Assembly (NCBI GenBank): GCA_020848745.1
Contig: JADLHM010000057.1
Location: forward strand, 52,304-116,303
Direction: 5' to 3'
Source: Deltaproteobacteria bacterium
GTDB lineage: Bacteria > Desulfobacterota > Binatia > UTPRO1
DNA length: 64,000 nucleotides
The notes beneath the pieces were generated by a model. It had not been told where the DNA came from. It saw only the letters and a program-made list of their open reading frames with translations, and did no database searches. This document shows positions 57,903-64,000 of this stretch, one piece after another (within the stretch, counting starts at the first letter, position 1; every line of letters starts with the position of its first letter). The position numbers and the translations under genes are program-made.

Positions 57903-60900
57903 TCAATGAAATCCATGTGAGGGTGGAACCTGGCCCTCGATCTCGATCTGCACGACTGCCCGACCGAGGACGTGCACCACCCCATCGACGCTCTGGAGTA
58001 GCCCTTCCACACGCAACAATCGCGCCGTGTGTAGCACCCCACGATATACACGGAATACTTCCGGGCGAATTGCGACGTTGCAGATCCCGGTCTCGTCCTC
58101 GAGCGTCAGGAACAACATGCCCTTGGCCGTGCTCGGGCGCTGCCGGACGATGACGTGCCCAGCGACTCGCACGTATCGCCCGTGAGGAATATCACGGATG
58201 TCGGCACAGGAGACGACGCGCTGCCGACGCAATTCCGCACGAAAATGCGCCATGACGTGCGGACCGATTGTAAGGCCCATGCTCGCATAGTCGGCGAGCG
58301 TCTCCTCGATCGGCGACATCGGTGGTAGCGGCGACCTACGCTCCACACCGACCGACCGAGAACTCGCAACGTTCAACAATGCGCCCGGATGGCGATCGAG
58401 CGCCGCCAACTGCCAGAGAACGTCTCGACGTCGAGATCCGAAGGCTGCGCACGCACCAGCAAAAGCGAGGCGGTGACGTTCATCCTCCCGCAATCCTGAC
58501 CGCGTGACGAGATCTCCGAGCGTCGCGAACGGAGCATGTCGGCGTTCGTCCTCGATGCGACGACCCACCGACTCGCGGAGACCACCGACGTAACGCAAGC
58601 CGATCCGCAGCGCACCGCCTTCGATCGTACACCGCCACGCCGAATGCATCACGTCGATCGGGCGCAGCGCAACTCCATGTCGTTCGGCATCCTTCAGCAA
58701 CGTCGTCGGGTGATAGAACCCCATCGGCCAATTGTTCAGCATGGCGCAGTAGAACGCCGCGGGATGATGGACCTTCAGATACGCCGACGCGTACGCGAGC
58801 AGCGCGAAGCTCGCGCTGTGCGACTCGGGAAAACCATAGAGCGCAAACGACGTGATGCCGCGAACGATCCTCTCGGCCGTCTCGCCGATGATTCCTCGCT
58901 CCGCCATGCCGGAGCGCAATCGCCCCTCGATCTGCGCCATGCGCTCGACGGATCGCTTGAATCCCATGGCGCGGCGCAGCTCCTCCGCCTCGCCGCCGGA
59001 GAATCCTGCGACTGTCATCGCGATCCGCAGCAACTGCTCCTGGAACAGCGGCACCCCGAGCGTACGCTCGAGAATCGGCTTCAGCGAAGGATGGGGATAC
59101 GTCACGGGCTCACGTTCGGCGCGTCGTCGGAGATACGGATGCACCATCTGCCCAACGATGGGACCCGGACGAATGATCGCGAGCTCGACCACGAGATCGT
59201 AAAAGCATGCGGGCTTGAGGCGCGGGAGCGTCGCCATCTGAGCCCGGCTCTCGACCTGAAACACACCGATCGTGTCCGCCCGCTGCAGCATCGCGTACAC
59301 CGCAGGATCGTTTTGCGGAAGCCGCGCGAGATCGAGAGCGACACCGTCGTGCTCGCGCACCAGCGGGATCGCGTCCTCGAGCACGGCCATCGTGCCGAGT
59401 CCCAACAAATCGACTTTGATGATGCCGAGATCGGCGCAATCGTCCTTGTCCCACTGCACCACGATCCGCCCGGGCATTGCCGCAGGCTCGAGGGGAACGA
59501 CCTCGTCGAGCCGCCCCGCCGCCAGCACCATACCGCCGGAATGTTGCCCGAGATGCCGGGGCAATCCCTGCATGCGTCGCACCAAGTCGACCAACAGGCG
59601 GACGCGCGGCGCTTTTGGATCAAATCCGGCGGCGACGAGCTGGCTCGGCACCTCGTCGTCCCGGTCTCGGAACTCGAACTCCCCAAGGAGTGACGCCAGC
59701 CGAGCCACCGGCTCGGCCCCAAGCCCGAGCACTTTGCCGACCTCGCGAACGGCACTCCGCGAACGATAGGTGATGACATTGGCGGTCATCGCAGCCCCGT
59801 GCGCACCGTAGCGCCGATAGACGTATCGAATGACTGCCTCGCGCCGATCCCCGCTCGGCAAATCGATGTCGATGTCCGGCCATTCACCACGTTCCTCGGA
59901 CAAAAATCGCTCGAAGAGCAGGTCCATGCCGATCGGATCCACAGCCGTGATCCCGAGCGCGAAGCACACCACGCTGTTGGCAGCCGATCCACGCCCCTGT
60001 GCGAGAATTCCCTGTTGCCGGCAAAACTCGACGATGTCCCAGACGATCAAGAAGTACCCAGCCAGATCGAGGCGCCCGATGACGGCGATCTCGTGTTCGA
60101 GCTGCCTGCGTATGCGTGAGGTGATCACGCCGTAGCGACGACGCGCGCCTCGCTCCACCAACGCCCGCAAATGCGAGATCGAGCTCGCGGCGCAAGGCAA
60201 TGGGACGCTCGGGAACCGATACCCGAGGTTCTCCAGGGTGAACGTACAACGTTCGGCGATCTGTCGGGTATTGCGAATCGCTTCCGGAACATCGCGGAAG
60301 ATCTCGCCCATCTCACGTGCCGACTTAAGATGACGCTCCGCATTGACAACCAACGATCGGCCCGCATCGTCGAGCGTCGTCTTGAGACGCACGCACCGGA
60401 GCATATCGAGAAGCCGTCGATCTTCCGGACGTGCATGCATCACGTCGTTGGTGGCAACGAGCGGCGCACGACACGACTCGGCCATGGCGATCAACCGGCG
60501 CGTCACACGAGCTTGACGGCATTCGAAATGACGATGGATCTCGACGTAGACATTCTCGACCCCGAGAATGGCACGCAACCGATCGAGGCGGGCGTTGGCA
60601 CCCGTCGCGTCGGCGAGGTCGGCGAGCATCGTGCCGTCGTCGCCTGGAACGAGACCAATCATGCCGCCGGCGTGCTCCTCGAGATCCTCCCAGCCGAGCG
60701 CACAGTGCCCCTTCGGCGCGCGCATCTTGCCGCGACTCAGCAGCCGGCAGAGATTCCGATACCCACACCGCTCCGCGACGAGCAGTGCGAAGCGGCGACC
60801 ATCGATTGCCACGTCCGCTCCCACCAACGCTCGCAATCCTCGGGCACGCGCGGCACGGAAAGCCCGCGGAGCAGCGTACACGCCGTCGCGGTCGACGATC

Positions 60901-61016
60901 GCGACGGTATCGATGTCGAGCGCAGCCGCCCGGGCCACCAGATCCTCCGGCAACGAAGCCCCCGCCAGAAAGCTGAATGCGCTTCGAACGCGAAGCTCGA
61001 CATAGTCGTCAGTCAT
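57903..61016 (-). CDS. dnaE2: Error-prone DNA polymerase III alpha subunit DnaE2 (ImuC)
   Basis: A 1037-residue DnaE2, the mutasome polymerase that carries out damage-induced translesion synthesis with ImuA and ImuB. The catalytic Asp residues are in EWPDIDIDLPSGDRR (about residue 395) and the GRGSAANSVVCFALG motif is present. HLGQHSGGMVLAAGRLDEVVPLEPA and GYFLIVWDIVEFCRQQGILAQG are DnaE2-like. The N-terminal PHP domain starts ELRVRSAFSFLAGAS, where the second His of the usual HxH is Arg; the PHP nuclease is probably inactive. It overlaps imuB by eight bases. Base composition is clearly less GC-rich than the left 57 kb. Confidence 0.95.
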   Translation of the reverse strand: MTDDYVELRVRSAFSFLAGASLPEDLVARAAALDIDTVAIVDRDGVYAAPRAFRAARARGLRALVGADVAIDGRRFALLVAERCGYRNLCRLLSRGKMRAPKGHCALGWEDLEEHAGGMIGLVPGDDGTMLADLADATGANARLDRLRAILGVENVYVEIHRHFECRQARVTRRLIAMAESCRAPLVATNDVMHARPEDRRLLDMLRCVRLKTTLDDAGRSLVVNAERHLKSAREMGEIFRDVPEAIRNTRQIAERCTFTLENLGYRFPSVPLPCAASSISHLRALVERGARRRYGVITSRIRRQLEHEIAVIGRLDLAGYFLIVWDIVEFCRQQGILAQGRGSAANSVVCFALGITAVDPIGMDLLFERFLSEERGEWPDIDIDLPSGDRREAVIRYVYRRYGAHGAAMTANVITYRSRSAVREVGKVLGLGAEPVARLASLLGEFEFRDRDDEVPSQLVAAGFDPKAPRVRLLVDLVRRMQGLPRHLGQHSGGMVLAAGRLDEVVPLEPAAMPGRIVVQWDKDDCADLGIIKVDLLGLGTMAVLEDAIPLVREHDGVALDLARLPQNDPAVYAMLQRADTIGVFQVESRAQMATLPRLKPACFYDLVVELAIIRPGPIVGQMVHPYLRRRAEREPVTYPHPSLKPILERTLGVPLFQEQLLRIAMTVAGFSGGEAEELRRAMGFKRSVERMAQIEGRLRSGMAERGIIGETAERIVRGITSFALYGFPESHSASFALLAYASAYLKVHHPAAFYCAMLNNWPMGFYHPTTLLKDAERHGVALRPIDVMHSAWRCTIEGGALRIGLRYVGGLRESVGRRIEDERRHAPFATLGDLVTRSGLREDERHRLAFAGACAAFGSRRRDVLWQLAALDRHPGALLNVASSRSVGVERRSPLPPMSPIEETLADYASMGLTIGPHVMAHFRAELRRQRVVSCADIRDIPHGRYVRVAGHVIVRQRPSTAKGMLFLTLEDETGICNVAIRPEVFRVYRGVLHTARLLRVEGLLQSVDGVVHVLGRAVVQIEIEGQVPPSHGFH

Positions 61017-62541
61017 ACACGCCGTCGACCACCCAGGTGCTGGATCGCACGTCGCGATAGAGCCGGTAGACCCCTCCGTCGCTCAGCTCGACGTCGTAAT
61101 ACTCCCTCGCGTAGGGATCGTCGGTCCACCATTCGCCTCGCACGCGCCACGGTCCCGCCCAATGGAGCACACGTCCGCCCAGGCGACCGGCACCGCGCAC
61201 GTGCTCGAGACTGTCACGCCCCTTGAAGACCTCGACCGACACAGGCGGACGAAACGCACGGAGGGCCAAACGAACGACCGCCACCATGGGCGATGCCGAC
61301 GACGACTCGACCCGAGCGGCAGCCGGCGACGAGAATGACCGGACCCCAGCGGCCGACGAGGTTGCACCGGGAAAAGGCTCGATCCTCAAGGCTTCGAGAC
61401 GATGAGTGCCCGCATCCCTCAGGACACCCACGCGATCCTGTCCGCACAGTATCGACAATCGAGCGACGACAGCCGCGAGCGCAGCAGGCGTCGGATCGGC
61501 CGCGCGAAACAGCTCGAGCTGCGTCGGCCGCAAATGGGAAGCGACGCAGGCGACCGCGACCGTGGCGATGGCGAACGATGGCGGATGCGATTCCAGTTGG
61601 GCTCGCACCAGGATGAGCAGCGTTCGCCGATCCGTCGTCGGCGTAGCAAGAGGTATGCTTCGCACGTCGCGCCCCCCCCGGTCCGAACCGAGCACGACAC
61701 GAACCTCTTGGCATCCCAACCCGTAGAGTTCGAGTCGAGCCAGGAGACATTCGAACAGCCGCCGCAACACGAAGAGCAGTGGCTCGATGCGATCGACCGG
61801 ATACTCGACCTCGAGAGATTCCTCGAACACACAGGGCAAGGACCGCGCCGTCACCGGAGCATCGTCTTTGCCACGCGCACGCCGAATCAACCCGACACCC
61901 GCCGCGCCGAGGCGATGCACCACCGCAGCGGTCGGCAACGCGAGAAGATCGCCGATCGATCGGATGCCCCAAGTGGCCAACGCGTGAGCCGTGGCAGGAT
62001 CCGGGCCCAACAGTGCAATCGCCCGCGGAGCCAAGAATCTCCGGACGTCCCCCACGGGGACGATACACACACCGCCGCCCTCCCGCGCAGCGATCGACGC
62101 TCCAAGCTTGGAGTCGGCGATGCCAACCCAGGCCTCCAGTCCGCACCGACGAGCCCGTGCGATCATGGTAGTCGCAAGCGCCGATTCGGATGGCCACAAC
62201 ACAGCCGATCCCCGGCAATCGACGAAAACGCAATCGATCCCTTCGCGCTCCGTTTGCGAGCTGACGGTTTGCGCGACATCGCCTAGAGCCGATGCAGCCG
62301 CAGCAAGAACCTCCCGACGAGCTTCCCGCACCACGAGGCCGTCGCACAGCGCCCGCGCCTGGGATGCCTTCATTCCGATGAGGATTCCAGCCTGTTCGGC
62401 AGATTCCGATGTCGCGACTACCACGCTCCGCGAATTGCCGGTTTCGACCATCACCAGCGGCACGCCAACCAACTCGGGTTCCACGCGAAGATGCGCGACG
62501 AGTGGCGCCCGAGGAATCCAAAGACACGCAATGCGCGGCAC
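61009..62541 (-). CDS. imuB: ImuB, inactive Y-family polymerase subunit of the mutasome
   Basis: A 510-residue Y-family polymerase relative. ImuB has lost the catalytic acidic residues and works as the hub that binds the sliding clamp, ImuA and DnaE2. The N-terminal CLWIPRAPLVAHLRVEPEL, then GMKASQARALCDGLVVRE, and FVDCRGSAVLWPSE align with ImuB. The family C-terminal signature is very clear: RGAGRLGGRVLHWAGPWRVRGEWW and the ending YAREYYDVELSDGGVYRLYRD, typical of ImuB. A beta-clamp motif cannot be fixed by eye. It starts three bases after imuA and overlaps dnaE2 by eight, so all three are one transcript. Confidence 0.92.
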   Translation of the reverse strand: MPRIACLWIPRAPLVAHLRVEPELVGVPLVMVETGNSRSVVVATSESAEQAGILIGMKASQARALCDGLVVREARREVLAAAASALGDVAQTVSSQTEREGIDCVFVDCRGSAVLWPSESALATTMIARARRCGLEAWVGIADSKLGASIAAREGGGVCIVPVGDVRRFLAPRAIALLGPDPATAHALATWGIRSIGDLLALPTAAVVHRLGAAGVGLIRRARGKDDAPVTARSLPCVFEESLEVEYPVDRIEPLLFVLRRLFECLLARLELYGLGCQEVRVVLGSDRGGRDVRSIPLATPTTDRRTLLILVRAQLESHPPSFAIATVAVACVASHLRPTQLELFRAADPTPAALAAVVARLSILCGQDRVGVLRDAGTHRLEALRIEPFPGATSSAAGVRSFSSPAAARVESSSASPMVAVVRLALRAFRPPVSVEVFKGRDSLEHVRGAGRLGGRVLHWAGPWRVRGEWWTDDPYAREYYDVELSDGGVYRLYRDVRSSTWVVDGVYD

Positions 62542-62544
62542 GCC

Positions 62545-63213
62545 TCAGCCCTTCGTCGAGAACAACGACAACGGCTGATCGGGAAGACTCCCCCCCTTGA
62601 GCTTCCGAACACGCACGCAGCTCGCAGTGCCTTCGAACGAGGGACATGGGCCGCCTTCTCCAGCGAAGACTCGGCGATCGGCACTGATTTCGAGCGACAT
62701 CATGGCGAACGTCCCCACCGAACGTACGGCGTCGAGCACGATGATCGCGGCATGTCGAAGGGCGGCAGCGCGATTGATGCGCCACCACGCGGCCATCGAG
62801 AGTCGTGACCGCCCGGGAGCTCCCCGACCAGCGAGGTCGAGCACGACTACACGGAAGCCTCCAGCATCGAGCACGTGCTCGGCGGCACGTACGGCGGCAA
62901 CATCGTCGACGGGCGCGACCCAAAGCACCCGATCTACGTCGATTCCCGCCTCTCGAGCGAAGCGCGGATCGAACATATTCGACACATCGATCCAGGCAAC
63001 AAAACCACCGGCACGAAGCGCAGCTGCAATGATGGCGTACGCGACTGCGGTCTTCCCCGACGAAACGTCGCCGCAAATCTCCGTGATTCCCCCACACGGG
63101 AATTGCTCCACCATGGAGGAAAACGAGGCTGGAAACCCGCGCGGTAGACATGGGCGGGGAATTCCCTCCCCCGCCAGATCACGCTCGGAAACCGCGGTCG
63201 GGAAGGAGGACAC
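62545..63213 (-). CDS. imuA: ImuA, RecA-like mutasome protein
   Basis: A 222-residue RecA/SulA-like protein. The Walker A loop is GDVSSGKTAVAY (about residues 48-59) and the Walker B strand is FRVVVLDLAGRG (about 118-129). LPRGFPASFSSMVEQFPCGGITEI before Walker A is the usual ImuA entry, shortened here in quotation. ImuA supports DnaE2-dependent mutagenesis. The GTG at 63211-63213 has no strong ribosome binding site, and the unusual AGGCGAAA repeat lies directly upstream. It is the first gene of the imuA-imuB-dnaE2 operon. Confidence 0.9.
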   Translation of the reverse strand: MSSFPTAVSERDLAGEGIPRPCLPRGFPASFSSMVEQFPCGGITEICGDVSSGKTAVAYAIIAAALRAGGFVAWIDVSNMFDPRFAREAGIDVDRVLWVAPVDDVAAVRAAEHVLDAGGFRVVVLDLAGRGAPGRSRLSMAAWWRINRAAALRHAAIIVLDAVRSVGTFAMMSLEISADRRVFAGEGGPCPSFEGTASCVRVRKLKGGSLPDQPLSLFSTKG

Positions 63214-63221
63214 CGGCTCAG

Positions 63222-63261
63222 TTTCGCCTTATTTTCGCCTCGCGATCAAGAGGGGCCTTGA
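63222..63261 (-). promoter_or_regulatory. Direct repeat AGGCGAAA and dyad before imuA
   Basis: On the minus strand AGGCGAAA occurs twice (63233-63240 and 63222-63229), eleven bases apart start to start, in AGGCGAAAATAAGGCGAAAC. Just upstream TCAAG-N6-CTTGA (63246-63261) is an inverted repeat. One of these could be the damage-response operator; neither matches the LexA boxes of E. coli, Bacillus or alphaproteobacteria that I know. Confidence 0.45.
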
Positions 63262-63265
63262 AGTA

Positions 63266-63286
63266 GCCCCACCACGGTGTCGGGGC
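63266..63286 (-). terminator. Weak hairpin between the lipoprotein gene and imuA
   Basis: GCCCC (63266-63270) and GGGGC (63282-63286) pair, with further pairing possible inside. The short stem, lack of T-run and position 17 bases after the lipoprotein stop make it a weak terminator or attenuator candidate. Confidence 0.3.
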
Positions 63287-63303
63287 CGGTCTCGGCCGCC
63301 CGA

Positions 63304-63783
63304 TCAGTCCAGGTACGTATCCCCCACCACCGGACAATCGTCAGTCGGGCTACGATCCACCCGCTTGACAGTCCAGTCGTCGTCCTTCGCATCCTCGCGC
63401 ATGAATTCCACCGCGAATCCCACTAGAAGAACGTTCCCCTCGTCATACCCGAACAGCCATCGCTCTCGAAGAACCCCCGGATTCACTCGGCAAACGAAAC
63501 CGTCCATCAACTTCCGCTGCCCCCCCTCTCCCGCCTCCCCCTCTTCCACCACAATCACGGCTCCCAGGCTCCCTTGGACCTCCGCCGGCGACATCCCTTC
63601 ACGGACATCACGCACGCGCTCACGCGCTCGCTCATATGCTGCCCGACTACGAGACTTCCGCTCGGCCTCGGAAATCTGTTTTACCGGTCTACGGTCCAGC
63701 GTGTAACGCCCCACGCAGCCGAACATTACGAGCACGACTCCGACCACCATGAGCAATCCGACTTTCTCACCTACACCGCTCAC
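63304..63783 (-). CDS. Small lipoprotein, BamE/SmpA-like pattern
   Basis: A 159-residue probable lipoprotein. The hydrophobic segment VGLLMVVGVVLVMFGC ends in a lipobox-like MFGC (Cys about residue 23). A charged helical stretch (about 35-65) leads to DVREGMSPAEVQGSLG, the pattern of BamE/SmpA-like outer-membrane lipoproteins, and then beta strands including RERWLFGYDEGNVLLVGF. The resemblance is weak, so the function is unknown. GTG 63783 is used; an ATG at 63750 or an upstream ATG at 63837 are alternatives. It shares the lower GC of the mutasome genes. Confidence 0.65.
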   Translation of the reverse strand: MSGVGEKVGLLMVVGVVLVMFGCVGRYTLDRRPVKQISEAERKSRSRAAYERARERVRDVREGMSPAEVQGSLGAVIVVEEGEAGEGGQRKLMDGFVCRVNPGVLRERWLFGYDEGNVLLVGFAVEFMREDAKDDDWTVKRVDRSPTDDCPVVGDTYLD

Positions 63784-63830
63784 GCGAATTCCCCCATTCG
63801 CTCCGGCCTTACCACAGCTTCCAAGCTCGA

Positions 63831-63872
63831 AAAACAAAAGGCCCGGACTTCCAAATCGGAAATCCGGGCCTT
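63831..63872 (-). terminator. Intrinsic terminator of the rRNA operon
   Basis: A 15-bp stem with one mismatch (AAGGCCCGGATTTCC paired with GGAAGTCCGGGCCTT, loop of five) is followed on the minus strand by TTTTGTTTTT. This is a textbook rho-independent terminator, about ten bases after the 5S rRNA 3' end. Confidence 0.92.
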
Positions 63873-63882
63873 CTTCATGAGA

Positions 63883-63997
63883 TCCGGCGGCGTCCTACTC
63901 TCCCACGTGGCGACCACGCAGTACCATCGGCGCTGGAGGGCTTAACGGCCGTGTTCGGGATGGGAACGGGTGTGACACCTCCGCCATTGCCACCGGA
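63883..63997 (-). rRNA. rrf: 5S ribosomal RNA
   Basis: Read on the minus strand it starts TCCGGTGGCAATGGCGGAGG and contains the universally conserved CCCATCCCGAACACGG and GCCGATGGTACTGCG segments, ending in GAGAGTAGGACGCCGCCGGA. The first and last nine bases pair (helix I), which fixes the ends to within one or two bases. About 115 nt long. The 23S rRNA is expected just beyond the right edge, since the operon reads leftward. Confidence 0.96.
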
Positions 63998-64000
63998 AAC

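Noticed and set aside
1..64000. tRNA genes, transposases or prophage genes
   Set aside because: I looked for tRNA T-loop signatures in the intergenic gaps, and for transposase, integrase and phage structural motifs among the proteins, and found none I could support.

Overview
The window is a stretch of chromosome from a very GC-rich, Gram-negative-type soil or sediment bacterium. Sampled lines outside the right end are about 70% or more G+C. The best lineage clue is a set of large exported proteins built from beta-rich or catalytic domains joined by Thr/Pro linkers (TPTxTPT-type), plus Myxococcus-type Cys-rich repeats (CGDGxxxxGExCDxG). Together with the varied acyl-CoA, nitrile and lipid genes, this resembles uncultivated Binatota/Desulfobacterota-like bacteria. 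The assignment is an inference, not a database result. I see no phage, insertion sequence or CRISPR array.

Layout from the left. 1-7.4 kb: the end of a molybdopterin oxidoreductase, a 1206-residue secreted repeat protein, a GAF-GGDEF protein and a UbiA/MenA-type prenyltransferase. 7.4-7.7 kb: a gene-free gap with an element bounded by perfect 22-bp inverted repeats. 7.7-14.4 kb: a DUF445 membrane protein, YfbR nucleotidase, an esterase, a rhodanese coupled to a FIST protein, and a hydrolase/WYL-regulator pair. 14.4-15.1 kb: a PIN toxin and Phd-like antitoxin. 15.5-24.4 kb: class I aldolase FbaB, RecQ with basic tails, a THUMP protein, MprF, a PAS histidine kinase and a peroxiredoxin. 24.6-31 kb: TerB-GST-thioesterase, a quinone oxidoreductase with a DUF849 (BKACE) enzyme, a dockerin-like secreted protein, a cyclase-family hydrolase and ApaG.

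31-38.4 kb holds two very large exported enzymes: a PQQ-type sugar dehydrogenase fused to a diheme cytochrome, and an S45 penicillin-acylase-type hydrolase. The S45 gene and the 1206-residue protein gene share an almost identical upstream promoter block. 38.7-40.4 kb: a cobalt-type nitrile hydratase operon (beta, alpha, activator). 40.5-46.8 kb: an HPF-cold-shock fusion, PfkB, an acyl-CoA dehydrogenase, an AcvB/VirJ lipoprotein and glutamine-dependent NAD synthetase. 46.9-51 kb: an acetoin-dehydrogenase-type operon (SDR, E1 alpha, E1 beta, E2). 51-57.8 kb: a wax ester synthase/DGAT, hydrolase, malyl-CoA lyase-type enzyme, acetyltransferase, PAP2 protein and a small secreted protein.

The last 6 kb differs in base composition (one sampled line is 55% G+C, against 73% in a line near 8.6 kb). 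It carries the complete imuA-imuB-dnaE2 mutasome operon, a small lipoprotein gene, a strong intrinsic terminator and, at the edge, the 5S rRNA of an rRNA operon running leftward. The most notable points are this compositionally distinct mutasome with an unusual upstream direct repeat, the shared promoter block of the two giant secreted proteins, the dehydrogenase-cytochrome fusion, MprF and its probable antagonist AcvB in one window, and the inverted-repeat element at 7.45-7.59 kb.
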